A stretch of 64,000 nucleotides of DNA. Origin: GCA-2720865 sp047630275. GTDB taxonomy: Bacteria; Bdellovibrionota; Bacteriovoracia; Bacteriovoracales; Bacteriovoracaceae. Below the pieces are notes generated by a model. That model saw nothing but the letters and a program-made list of their open reading frames with translations. It made no database searches and was not told the DNA's origin. Shown here one piece after another: positions 51,863-59,940 of this stretch. The first letter of the stretch is position 1. Every line of letters begins with the position of its first letter. Both the position numbers and the translations under genes were made by a program. The DNA lies in assembly GCA_047630275.1 (NCBI GenBank), contig JBLHVN010000002.1, positions 930,001 to 994,000 of the forward strand, given 5' to 3'.

Positions 51863-52257
51863 GCTGCAATCTTAAATTCTGTTTTATCATTGATCAGTTC
51901 ATGGAGGTCTTTCAAATTGGCCTCCATATTAGCCGGCACAAATACCAGATAAGTTTCATGGCCTTTATAAACAAAGGCCGTCTTAACTTCCTGACCAACT
52001 AAACTTCCGAAGATTGAATTAAAGTGCTCAAGATCATTTTCCAGAATAATACCCTCACCAGACCTTTCATCAACTAGCTTAAAAGGACCCCAATTACTTG
52101 GGAAAGTATAAAGCTTATCTGCGATTTCCACTTGGTAGCACTGAATATTTCTATGGTAAGTGACTTCATAAGACACCATCTCTTGAGGACTATCCTTACT
52201 CTCAAAAGTTTTTTCAACCAGTAAATTTAGTAAATTATCGTCGTCAAGGAAGCTCAT
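51859..52257 (-). CDS. Hypothetical cytoplasmic protein
   Basis: A 132-residue acidic protein without signal peptide or membrane span, beta-rich in the middle (MVSYEVTYHRNIQCYQVEIADKLYTFPSNWGPFKLVD) with a helical C-terminus. No family recognised. It is transcribed leftward, alone or as first gene upstream of the small lipoprotein gene 55 bases away. Confidence 0.7.
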   Translation of the reverse strand: MSFLDDDNLLNLLVEKTFESKDSPQEMVSYEVTYHRNIQCYQVEIADKLYTFPSNWGPFKLVDERSGEGIILENDLEHFNSIFGSLVGQEVKTAFVYKGHETYLVFVPANMEANLKDLHELINDKTEFKIAA

Positions 52258-52312
52258 ATAGCTTTATCGACATTTAGGAGAAAAACTTAAACCCAACCAA
52301 GTGAGTCAACTA

Positions 52313-52744
52313 CTAGGGAGCGATCTCTTTTTTAGAGCCAAAGTAACTCTTCAGACCACCAACACTACTTATTTTCCAATCACCATCCTCATTTACGAGC
52401 TTAGCTATGTTGCGGATCTCAGCTTTATAAGGGTTTTCTTTATTCTTCTTTTCGTAAGAAATAATATAGGTGATATCGCACTTTTTATCTGAACAATCCT
52501 TAGAAAGGATCTTCAAAGCATTCTTCTTAAACTGACTACTTTGGTCAAACTTAGCTTTCTCATCTTTTGAAAGTGACTTCAGGTTTGCCTTAAGCTCACC
52601 TGTAGTCTTATCTAGTAGATCATTGAAGTTTTGATTCTCCTGAAACCTAATACTAATGTAGCTCCTCAGTACTTGCTCAGGACCTTCATCTTGATTACAA
52701 GAAGCTACTAATAGAATGAGAAAAGAAAAAAAGAAAATTTTCAT
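52313..52744 (-). CDS. Small lipoprotein of unknown function
   Basis: A 143-residue lipoprotein with signal MKIFFFSFLILLVASC (lipid Cys16). The mature part is an alpha+beta domain with two cysteines (KDCSDKKCDITYIISYE) and the sequence GDWKISSVGG. The pattern of a helical start then WKI-type strands resembles NTF2-like/DUF4878 lipoproteins, but this is only a suggestion. It follows the 53480 membrane protein gene after 4 bases. Confidence 0.75.
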   Translation of the reverse strand: MKIFFFSFLILLVASCNQDEGPEQVLRSYISIRFQENQNFNDLLDKTTGELKANLKSLSKDEKAKFDQSSQFKKNALKILSKDCSDKKCDITYIISYEKKNKENPYKAEIRNIAKLVNEDGDWKISSVGGLKSYFGSKKEIAP

Positions 52745-52748
52745 AGTT

Positions 52749-53480
52749 TTACGCCATTAACTCGGAAGTATATCCTCTAGAGTTTATTATATCATAGAAT
52801 TCAGACCAACTAAAAACGCCAGTTTCTTCAGTACTATTATCGGAAAGCTTGATTCCTATCCCTAGCCCTTCAGCCCCTGTAACGATCAATCCATTGCACT
52901 TATAAATATTATTTTCAAAGTTCCAAGTTAGATCAACTGGCCCTTTTATCTTTGAGATAGGACCATCAATTTTCACAAAGCAAGTCGTTTCATCCCAATT
53001 TATGAATTCGCCTTTCACTTCTTCTTTTAAAGTCTTAACCACCAAGTCACTATCTATTGTTAGGCCAGTATAAAGATCACCCATTTCGATAGTCGGGGTG
53101 TTAGAAGCCTCTTGGAGGTCTGCACTCATGAAAAGATAAAAATTATAAGAAAGTATAATATAAGCAAAATTTAAGATTAAGATGAACTTGTCTAGGGCAA
53201 CCATATAATGGGTAAAGCCCAAGTAAATACCTTGAAGAACAAATAATAGGTAGAGATATTTTGAATATTTACGGCCTTTAAACAAAGCAATACAGAAGAC
53301 AAAAAGTGTTCCTATTAAGTACTTATTATCTAGTAGAAAGCCTACTGTTGTTCCTGGAGCCAGAGCTGAAACACCCTTTACGAAGGATGTTGTTACTCTA
53401 AGGTAGAGGACAGAAAAGATCGCAAAGAGAGCAGTGTTTCTCATTACCGGACTTTTTTTATAGATCTTTAAATTCTGCAT
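52749..53480 (-). CDS. Membrane protein with C-terminal PilZ-like domain (tentative)
   Basis: A 243-residue protein with four hydrophobic segments in the first 120 residues, then a soluble beta-rich domain (about 145-243) starting LVVKTLKEEVKGEFINWDETTCFVKID. Its GAEGLGIGIKL strand loosely recalls a PilZ fold, but no RxxxR motif for cyclic di-GMP is seen. Function unknown. Cotranscribed with the lipoprotein downstream. Confidence 0.6.
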   Translation of the reverse strand: MQNLKIYKKSPVMRNTALFAIFSVLYLRVTTSFVKGVSALAPGTTVGFLLDNKYLIGTLFVFCIALFKGRKYSKYLYLLFVLQGIYLGFTHYMVALDKFILILNFAYIILSYNFYLFMSADLQEASNTPTIEMGDLYTGLTIDSDLVVKTLKEEVKGEFINWDETTCFVKIDGPISKIKGPVDLTWNFENNIYKCNGLIVTGAEGLGIGIKLSDNSTEETGVFSWSEFYDIINSRGYTSELMA

Positions 53481-53510
53481 ATAATCTCCACATCTATTAT
53501 AATAGTCTCT

Positions 53511-53717
53511 ATGAAGCCTGTATTGGAAATAAATAATACCTGTATTTCTTGTGATAATTGCCGATTAATTTGTCCAGAAAACGCAGTCTTAAAAAATGCA
53601 GATGAGTATCACATCGAAAGCTGGAGCTGCACTCTATGTCAGCTCTGCGTTGAAGTTTGCCCGGTCGATTGTATCAAGGTTGCAGAGACTGATAGCTCTG
53701 AAGAGTTTATAAGCTAG
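53511..53717 (+). CDS. Small 2x[4Fe-4S] ferredoxin
   Basis: A 68-residue ferredoxin with CISCDNCRLICP (about 11-22) and CTLCQLCVEVCP (about 40-51), a compact bacterial dicluster type. It is divergent from the 53480 gene by 30 bases and overlaps the convergent nucleotidyltransferase by 11 bases. The redox partner is not evident from neighbours. Confidence 0.9.
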   Translation: MKPVLEINNTCISCDNCRLICPENAVLKNADEYHIESWSCTLCQLCVEVCPVDCIKVAETDSSEEFIS

Positions 53718-54582
53718 AAACTAGTGCTCCATCTTTTTTAATGATCTTACCTTGATCTAAAATGATTTCTCCATCTTTAGCTTTTTCTGAGTTCTCTTTT
53801 GAGAAATTCAAACCTTCTCCTTCTATATAACGAAACTTACTTGAAGATTGAATTAGATCTATCAATGAATTAGTTAAGCCTTTGTCTAGAAGTTTTTTAG
53901 TCTCAAAACATAGATCGTAGTACTCACTAAGTTTTCCGAAGTCAAAATACTCCCCAGATGGCACTTCTTTTACCTTAACAAGCTCTCTTTGAAAGTTAGC
54001 TACTGAATCAAAGAATGAAACAGGCTTGTTATCATAGCTTTGATTAGGAATAGACAATAACGAAAGTCCTGAGTAGGTAGAAAAAGATTTATCTTCAACA
54101 TATTTATTTTGTGTAATTTCAATCAGGTTAGATTTCTTTCCAATATTTAATTTATTGTAACCGTCTGATTTATCTACTTTTAAACCAAAAAGGGTTATAG
54201 GATCACTTTTAATAGACTCTAAAGAATCATCAAAGTACCTTTTATCAAAAAAATAAAATTGGTCTGCGTTGTTAATGATTAATGGAACCTCAAAAAGGCC
54301 AAACTGTTCACAAATATTTAAAATTCCTCCACCTTGATCTAGCAAATCAGGTTCGTACACAACCTTAACGTTTTCACTGTCTAAATCTGCTAACTGTTCA
54401 TAGAGGTGGTGACTGTTCAGGTAGACAGTTTCAATTCCAAACTGTTTTTTAAGAAAGAGAAGCTGAATATCTAAAAGTGTTAATCCAAAGAAAGGCCACA
54501 TAGGTTTAGCAAGCTTTTCACCTAAAGGACCCATTCGAGTCCCTTTTCCTGCAGCTAAAACTATGGCCTTATTAACTAGCAT
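53707..54582 (-). CDS. murU: Sugar-phosphate nucleotidyltransferase, MurU-like
   Basis: A 291-residue NTP-transferase. The activating loop reads LAAGKGTRMGPL and Lys lies in KLAKPMWPF; an Asp of the metal site follows in NNADQFYFF. The C-terminal part is longer than in Pseudomonas MurU. MurU makes UDP-MurNAc from MurNAc-1-phosphate in peptidoglycan recycling. The call rests largely on its 11-base overlap with the AmgK-like gene. Confidence 0.75.
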   Translation of the reverse strand: MLVNKAIVLAAGKGTRMGPLGEKLAKPMWPFFGLTLLDIQLLFLKKQFGIETVYLNSHHLYEQLADLDSENVKVVYEPDLLDQGGGILNICEQFGLFEVPLIINNADQFYFFDKRYFDDSLESIKSDPITLFGLKVDKSDGYNKLNIGKKSNLIEITQNKYVEDKSFSTYSGLSLLSIPNQSYDNKPVSFFDSVANFQRELVKVKEVPSGEYFDFGKLSEYYDLCFETKKLLDKGLTNSLIDLIQSSSKFRYIEGEGLNFSKENSEKAKDGEIILDQGKIIKKDGALVSSL

Positions 54583-55570
54583 AATAGAATTTGGCGAGAG
54601 TTAGTTTTAGTTCTATATACTGATCGTACTTAGACAGAAGTGATAAAATTCTTTCAAAAGATCGACCAATAAATTTTAAGTAACGGCTATCTCCTCTCAT
54701 ATTGTAAATCATTGAAAAACTTCCTATTGCTTTATATAGCCTTTGTATTGCCATAAAGTCATAATTTTTTTCAAAGTTCTCTAGGGAGATTTTCGACTTG
54801 GACTTATAGTATTTAATGAGTTCATCTTTTACTTCTGTTTCTACAAAAAAATAACAATCTTCTAAAAGGCTTACTAAATCGTATTGGGGTATACCAAGTC
54901 TTGCATCTTGAAAATCGATTATAACTGGCTTGTTATTCTTCATCATAATATTTCGACTATGGAAGTCTCTATGTGTTACACACCATGGACCTCTATCGAG
55001 GTATTTACAAATACTTGAGAATGACTGATCAACTAAATTTATCCGTTGGTCTTCTGGAGAAACACCTAAGAGTTTGATTAAAAAGTTTGCGTTAGTCACT
55101 CTCGTTTCATCAAGCAGCTTTGCCGTATCGAATCGCTGCTTAGAAAATGGTGCATTTTTAGATTCTTCAAAGTCTATTCTATGAATCTTTAAAAGCTCAT
55201 CCATCACTGGTAGATAGAGATTTTTTACATCTTCATTTGTTCTTGCCTGACCTAGTTCTTCTAAAAAGGTTATATTTCCCAAGTCTTCCTGGACGATAAA
55301 TCCTTTATTCCTATCAAGATAGTTAATCTCGGGAACTCTAATACATTCATTGCTAAAGGCTTCTTGTACTAATTCGAAAGTATATTTTTCATTATTTTTA
55401 GTTGGATCATCTAAACAGATAACAAAAGATTCATCTTCTTGCTTAACTCTAAAGTATCTTCTCGTTGAAGCGTCCCCTGTAAGTTTCTCTACATCGACCA
55501 ATTCTTTAGAAAGACCTGAGTCCTTGAATAAGCTTTCAATAAATAGTCTTTCAGTTTCTTCTGGTTTCAT
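54572..55570 (-). CDS. amgK: Anomeric MurNAc/GlcNAc kinase, AmgK-like
   Basis: A 332-residue aminoglycoside-phosphotransferase-fold kinase. Typical AmgK blocks are LTGDASTRRYFRV, the catalytic loop THRDFHSRNIM, and the metal-binding IDFQDARLGIPQYDLVSLLED. AmgK phosphorylates MurNAc at C1 for MurU, bypassing de novo UDP-MurNAc synthesis. Adjacent murU-like gene makes this specific function likely. Its start overlaps the lipoprotein gene upstream by 4 bases. Confidence 0.85.
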   Translation of the reverse strand: MKPEETERLFIESLFKDSGLSKELVDVEKLTGDASTRRYFRVKQEDESFVICLDDPTKNNEKYTFELVQEAFSNECIRVPEINYLDRNKGFIVQEDLGNITFLEELGQARTNEDVKNLYLPVMDELLKIHRIDFEESKNAPFSKQRFDTAKLLDETRVTNANFLIKLLGVSPEDQRINLVDQSFSSICKYLDRGPWCVTHRDFHSRNIMMKNNKPVIIDFQDARLGIPQYDLVSLLEDCYFFVETEVKDELIKYYKSKSKISLENFEKNYDFMAIQRLYKAIGSFSMIYNMRGDSRYLKFIGRSFERILSLLSKYDQYIELKLTLAKFYYAS

Positions 55571-56367
55571 AAGAGTGACCTTTGTAATCGATAAAACCCT
55601 TGAGAAGAGTTGGTTTCAGTGCTTTCAGAATCCACTTGTTTCTTTCCAACTTCTAAGGCCAAAAAGCTTTTAAATAAAAACTCTTCTCTAATTCTGGCAT
55701 GGGAAGTTCCTAGTTGAATAGAGAACTCTAGACTATTTTTATTTTGCATCTGAAGCCAATTCAAAACAGCATATGGGTCGTAGCCAGATCTTTTTAAAAG
55801 AAAGTATGTCCATTTTAAAGATTCAACTCTTACATCGATGGGTAACTTATATAAAGAAAGCATCTTCTTGGTATTTAGATAACCCACTGGGATAAGAATC
55901 TTCTTTTCATATAATTCTTTGTGAACCCTATATATCTCAGTTGCAATCAGTGAAACAAAAAGGTTTTCACTTTTTAGATATTTCTTAATTAAGGTATCGC
56001 TAAAAAAGAACCTTCCACTAGGTAAACTAAAGTAAAAAGGGAGTGGGGATTTTATGATATGAAATGTTGGGTTTATGTCTTTTTTAAGAATTAGTTCATT
56101 ATTAACGACTATTCTTTTATAAATTTCTTTTAGGTAATCTTGATTTTTTTTAGAAATTCTTCTTTCTTGAATTTTAGGACTTTTCAAATAGTCTTTCGCT
56201 AAATGCTCAAAGTGATTTATGTAGTCTATTCTATTTATTGAAAAATTGTCTTTAATTTTAAGATAGCGGCTATTCTTTATCGCACATCCACTAAAGGAAA
56301 ATACCGATAATATTAAGAATAAAAAAGCCCTCTTTTCGAGGGCCCTATATAAGTTAAAGGTGTTCAT
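55567..56367 (-). CDS. Lipoprotein resembling an M48 metallopeptidase with lost active site
   Basis: A 266-residue lipoprotein (lipobox FSGC, Cys28). PFYFSLPSGRFFFSDTLIKKYLKSENLFVSLIATEIYRVHKE follows the M48/BepA-LoiP pattern NAFalPGG-ivvtrGLL-nE-aaVLAHEIAHv, and SGYDPYAVLNWL matches the distal block. HExxH is TEIYR at 143-147, so zinc binding should be lost. The family link is inferred from pattern. The 5' end of the gene contains a terminator-like hairpin (56321-56343). It begins 2 bases after the LysM gene. Confidence 0.65.
   Translation of the reverse strand: MNTFNLYRALEKRAFLFLILSVFSFSGCAIKNSRYLKIKDNFSINRIDYINHFEHLAKDYLKSPKIQERRISKKNQDYLKEIYKRIVVNNELILKKDINPTFHIIKSPLPFYFSLPSGRFFFSDTLIKKYLKSENLFVSLIATEIYRVHKELYEKKILIPVGYLNTKKMLSLYKLPIDVRVESLKWTYFLLKRSGYDPYAVLNWLQMQNKNSLEFSIQLGTSHARIREEFLFKSFLALEVGKKQVDSESTETNSSQGFYRLQRSLL
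56321..56343 (-). terminator. Intrinsic terminator inside the start of the M48-like lipoprotein gene
   Basis: On the minus strand GCCCTC-GAAAA-GAGGGC is followed by TTTTTTATT. It starts 24 bases after the ATG at 56367 and about 26 bases after the LysM-lipoprotein stop. By position it could end the LysM transcript or act as an attenuator relieved by translating ribosomes. Confidence 0.75.
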
Positions 56368-56369
56368 AA

Positions 56370-56987
56370 TTATTCAGAAGCTACATCTCTTTCAGGCACA
56401 TAGTATAGAGTAAACCCTGCAAAGATCAAATTAGGATCATGAATCATGGGGCGATTATTTTCATAGAGCAGTTTCCACTTAGTGGCTGTTCCATACTTGT
56501 CATTTGAGATTGTTCCGAGTGTTTCTCCATTTTGAATTAAATGAGGAAGGCCAGCTGGATTCCAAACAAATTTCTCCGAAGGCTCACTGTACTTAAGCGA
56601 AGCTCCTTCGACTAATCTATCCATTGATGGATTCATATCTTTTAGAGTTTTCCACTTTCTGTAATCACCATAGATCTTGAAAGCGATTAACATCATGGTA
56701 TCGCCTTTTTGAACTGTATAATCACCTACAGCATCGGTCATCGATATACTTGTCGCGTTATCCGCTCCATCCATAATTATTGTTTCGTCTGTGGCCATCA
56801 TTTCAGAGGCTTCAGAATCTACTGAAAGCTCGAGATCTTCTTCATCAGAATCGACGATAAAATCAGATTCATCCTCCATCTCTAGAGCTGCGTCCTCAGC
56901 TTTATTAGCGGCTGCTTTCTTCTTGTTATTTGAACAAGAGACCAAAGCGAAAATTGAAATAAAAAATAACACCTTTAAAAGCTTCAT
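56370..56987 (-). CDS. LysM-domain lipoprotein
   Basis: A 205-residue lipoprotein (signal LLKVLFFISIFALVSC, lipid Cys18). It has an acidic low-complexity tether (about 22-85) and two LysM-type peptidoglycan-binding segments: DYTVQKGDTMMLIAFKIYGDYRKWKTLKDMNP and PHLIQNGETLGTISNDKYGTATKWKLLYENN. It probably anchors to the cell wall from the outer membrane. First gene of the group that continues with the M48-like lipoprotein, amgK and murU. Confidence 0.9.
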   Translation of the reverse strand: MKLLKVLFFISIFALVSCSNNKKKAAANKAEDAALEMEDESDFIVDSDEEDLELSVDSEASEMMATDETIIMDGADNATSISMTDAVGDYTVQKGDTMMLIAFKIYGDYRKWKTLKDMNPSMDRLVEGASLKYSEPSEKFVWNPAGLPHLIQNGETLGTISNDKYGTATKWKLLYENNRPMIHDPNLIFAGFTLYYVPERDVASE

Positions 56988-57115
56988 GGCTCTCTCCTTG
57001 AGTTTGTTTGGCTTTTACAAATTATCGGCTCGTTCTATTTTAACCTTTAATAAATTTCACTACTTGATAGGTGGGGTAGGGAATTTTTGCCGCTCACCGC
57101 TAGACACAGCATAAT

Positions 57116-58102
57116 ATGGTTAGGTACTATTACTTGATGAAAGTTTTTTTATTAACATTCCTTCTCCTCCTATCCAATCCGGCTTTTTCACAGTCTGTGC
57201 TCGATGACCTTACTGGTGGGGACGAAAGCTTTAATAGCTCTACATTAGCAAACGAAAAAATCGAGAAGGTATCAATCTCAAAAAGAATATTTATTCTTTC
57301 TAATAATGAAAGATCATTTGATAAAGGTGACTTTATTAGTTTGATTCTCAATGGAGAATTAGTCTGTAGAGCAATTGCAGCCAAGAATGTTAACAACCAG
57401 GCCGGTGTCAAGATTGTTAAGATTTATAATCTAGATCTTTGGAATACTCTTAAAAAAGGCTCTGAAGTTAAAGTTCTTCGTGGTGATGATAGTTATTACC
57501 GAAAAGATAAGAAAGATAGTGTTGCAGAATCTAAGATTGAAGATGAGGCTGATCTATTCAATGAGACCGCTATTCTCGAAGATGATCTTAATGTTGAAGA
57601 CAACAAGAAGAGAATTATCAAAACAGATAACTTAATCAGTCTTGGTATCGGGAAGATTGAAGCCCTTAATACTGATGGCAGTCCCCAGAGATACACTCAA
57701 CTCAATCTTTACTGGGCCTTTCAAGTAGATGACAATATCTACGTAGAAGCTGGCTACGGGCAAAACCTGGTAAATGATTACCCTTCCCAGGGACTAGATA
57801 CGAAACTAACTAATATCGTTGTCAGGGGGAAATATACTTTTTCTGGTCCAATGTTCAGTTATATTCAACCCTACCTAGGCTTCCAAGTACTAGGAGCTGA
57901 TAGCCCAGGGGCTGGACAACAAGACCCAGTCGATACCAGAACAGAGGCTGAACTCCAGTTAGAACTTCAGAAGCTTGAAGATGTTAAGAAAAAAGCAATC
58001 ATTTTTGGCGTTACCGCTTTGAAGAGATTAGTTCCAGGATGGTTTGTCAGGCTAGACCTAGGAACCGATATAATCTCCGGTGGGTTTAGCCTTGAGTTTT
58101 AA
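57116..58102 (+). CDS. Exported protein with beta-barrel-like C-terminus
   Basis: A 328-residue protein with a signal peptide (about 8-25, cleavage near FSQS). An N-terminal SH3-like or beta-rich domain is followed by an acidic linker. The C-terminal half has alternating strands typical of a small outer-membrane barrel (ISLGIGKIEAL, YTQLNLYWAFQVDDNIYVEAGYG, TNIVVRGKYTF) and ends in a terminal Phe (GGFSLEF), a BAM-recognition-type end. The ATG at 57137 is an alternative start. Function unknown. Confidence 0.75.
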   Translation: MVRYYYLMKVFLLTFLLLLSNPAFSQSVLDDLTGGDESFNSSTLANEKIEKVSISKRIFILSNNERSFDKGDFISLILNGELVCRAIAAKNVNNQAGVKIVKIYNLDLWNTLKKGSEVKVLRGDDSYYRKDKKDSVAESKIEDEADLFNETAILEDDLNVEDNKKRIIKTDNLISLGIGKIEALNTDGSPQRYTQLNLYWAFQVDDNIYVEAGYGQNLVNDYPSQGLDTKLTNIVVRGKYTFSGPMFSYIQPYLGFQVLGADSPGAGQQDPVDTRTEAELQLELQKLEDVKKKAIIFGVTALKRLVPGWFVRLDLGTDIISGGFSLEF

Positions 58103-58253
58103 ATCTTTATTTTTCTTTATCCTACTTACTGCTTTTAACTCTTGTGGAGTAAAGTCTGAACCCATTGCTCCTAAAGACACACTGCTACCATCTTATCCTG
58201 ATCAGTTTACTCAGCCTATTGAGGAAGTAGAGCAAAAGAAAAAGAAGAAGTAA
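58092..58253 (+). CDS. Small lipoprotein, LptM/YifL-like
   Basis: A 53-residue frame beginning at TTG 58092, with GGTGGG eight bases upstream inside the end of the previous gene. The signal SFKSLFFFILLTAFNSC ends in a lipidated Cys at residue 17, followed by GVKSEPIAP, then a Pro/Tyr-containing stretch and a Glu/Lys tail. The CG-K-x-x-P arrangement recalls LptM (YifL) type small lipoproteins. It overlaps folK by one base (TAATG), which supports translation. Confidence 0.7.
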   Translation: MSFKSLFFFILLTAFNSCGVKSEPIAPKDTLLPSYPDQFTQPIEEVEQKKKKK

Positions 58254-58720
58254 TGAGCTTAGTCATCTCCCTTGGAACCAACCTCGGAAATAAATTAGAA
58301 AATTTGAATTTAGCAAAACAAGATCTTCAAAAAGAATTTGTTTTAAAACAAGAAAGCACAATATATCAATCAAAGGCAGTAGACTTCATAGATCAGCCCA
58401 GTTTCTTAAATCAAATACTTGAGTTTGAATTACCCGAGCTTGAACCTATAGCAGTATTAAACATAGCGTTAGGAATTGAGAAAAATCTTGGCCGTCGTCG
58501 CGACATTCCCAAAGGTCCTAGAACTATAGATATCGATATTCTTTTTTGGGGTGTCGAAACTATTAATATCCCTAACTTAAACATTCCTCATCCAAGATTA
58601 TTTGAAAGAAGTTTTATTGTTTTACCTCTAAAAGAGCTAGGATTTTATAATACGTTACAGCAAAAATTCTCTTTTCCTCAAGTTTTTTGTAACGAAGCCT
58701 TTCCTTTAGGGAGCATCTAA
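58253..58720 (+). CDS. folK: 2-amino-4-hydroxy-6-hydroxymethyldihydropteridine pyrophosphokinase
   Basis: HPPK activates the pterin in folate synthesis. The 155-residue protein has SLGTNLGNKLENL at the start, FLNQILEFE, and the hallmark LGRRRDIPKGPRTIDIDILFWG with HPRLFERSFIVLPL. The start ATG overlaps the small lipoprotein stop. No other fol genes are adjacent. Confidence 0.96.
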   Translation: MSLVISLGTNLGNKLENLNLAKQDLQKEFVLKQESTIYQSKAVDFIDQPSFLNQILEFELPELEPIAVLNIALGIEKNLGRRRDIPKGPRTIDIDILFWGVETINIPNLNIPHPRLFERSFIVLPLKELGFYNTLQQKFSFPQVFCNEAFPLGSI

Positions 58721-58780
58721 AATTTACTAGATTGACCCTAATCACTCTCATCAATATAATTCTAGAGCACTAGGAACTTT

Positions 58781-59923
58781 ATGGAATTTAACTACACAAC
58801 AGAGCAGCAAGAAATTAAAGAGCAAACCTTTAAGTTTGCCCGTAATGAAATGCTACCTTTCGCTTCGAAGTACGATCAATCTGGCGAGATGCCTCTTACC
58901 ATTCTTAAAAAGGCTTGGGAGCTAGGCTTCGTAAATACTTGCATCCCCGTTGAATACGGTGGAGTTGGTTTTACTTCACAAGACACCGTCAATATCACTG
59001 AAGGACTCGCCTACGGATGTATGGGGATGAACACAGTCCTTATGGCCAACGACCTAGCCCTCCTTCCTATTGTTATTGGTGGCACCCATGAGCAGAAAGA
59101 GAAGTTCTTAAGGCCGTTCACGGAAGATTACAAGATCGCCTCATTTTGCTTAACTGAACCAGGGAATGGATCGGACGCAGCAGGTATCAAAACAAGCTTT
59201 AAAGAAGATGGGGATGATTGGATTATTAACGGCGATAAGATGTGGATCACAAATGCTGGATTTGCGGACCTTTTCGTTGTTTACGGAACTATTGATTCTA
59301 GTCTTAAACATAAAGGTATTTCCTGCTTAATAGTAGATGCTAAAACAGCTGGTATTGAGATTGGCAAAGCCGAAAAGAAGATGGGTCATCGATGTTCCGA
59401 TACTAGAGGCATGAGATTTAATAATGTACGTGTTCCTAAAGAGAATATGATTGGCGCTCCAGGGGATGGCTGGAAGATTGCTATGAAGACATTAGATCAT
59501 AGCCGTCCTATGGTAGCAGCAAGTGCCCTAGGTGGTGCCCTTTGTGCTTATGATCACTCTGTAAAATACGCCTCTGAAAGGGTTCAATTTGGGAAACCTA
59601 TATCTAGCTTTCAGGCAATACAGTTCATGATCGCGAATATGGCTATGAAGATTGAAGCATCTAGGCTTTTGATAAATAAAGCTGCATGGATGCTAGATAA
59701 TGATATTCCTAATACCAAAATCGCAAGTTACGCAAAAGCTTATGCGGCAGACTCTTGTATGGAAATTACAACTGATGCAGTACAGATTTTCGGTGGGTAT
59801 GGATATTCAATTGAGTACCCAGTTGAAAAATTAATGAGAGATGCGAAATTAATTCAAATCTATGAAGGCACATCTCAAATACAAAGAATGGTTATAGCTA
59901 AAGAAATTTTTTCTAGGCATTGA
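58781..59923 (+). CDS. Acyl-CoA dehydrogenase
   Basis: FAD enzyme that introduces the alpha-beta double bond into acyl-CoA. The 380 residues show CLTEPGNGSDAAGIKTSF, KMWITNAGFADLFVV, the RVQFGKPISSFQAIQFMIANM block and the catalytic-Glu segment QIYEGTSQIQRMVIAKEI. It is closest to short-chain or medium-chain dehydrogenases; chain length cannot be fixed. Directly upstream of its electron acceptor genes etfB and etfA. Confidence 0.95.
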   Translation: MEFNYTTEQQEIKEQTFKFARNEMLPFASKYDQSGEMPLTILKKAWELGFVNTCIPVEYGGVGFTSQDTVNITEGLAYGCMGMNTVLMANDLALLPIVIGGTHEQKEKFLRPFTEDYKIASFCLTEPGNGSDAAGIKTSFKEDGDDWIINGDKMWITNAGFADLFVVYGTIDSSLKHKGISCLIVDAKTAGIEIGKAEKKMGHRCSDTRGMRFNNVRVPKENMIGAPGDGWKIAMKTLDHSRPMVAASALGGALCAYDHSVKYASERVQFGKPISSFQAIQFMIANMAMKIEASRLLINKAAWMLDNDIPNTKIASYAKAYAADSCMEITTDAVQIFGGYGYSIEYPVEKLMRDAKLIQIYEGTSQIQRMVIAKEIFSRH

Positions 59924-59940
59924 ATAAGGAGAATTCCAAT

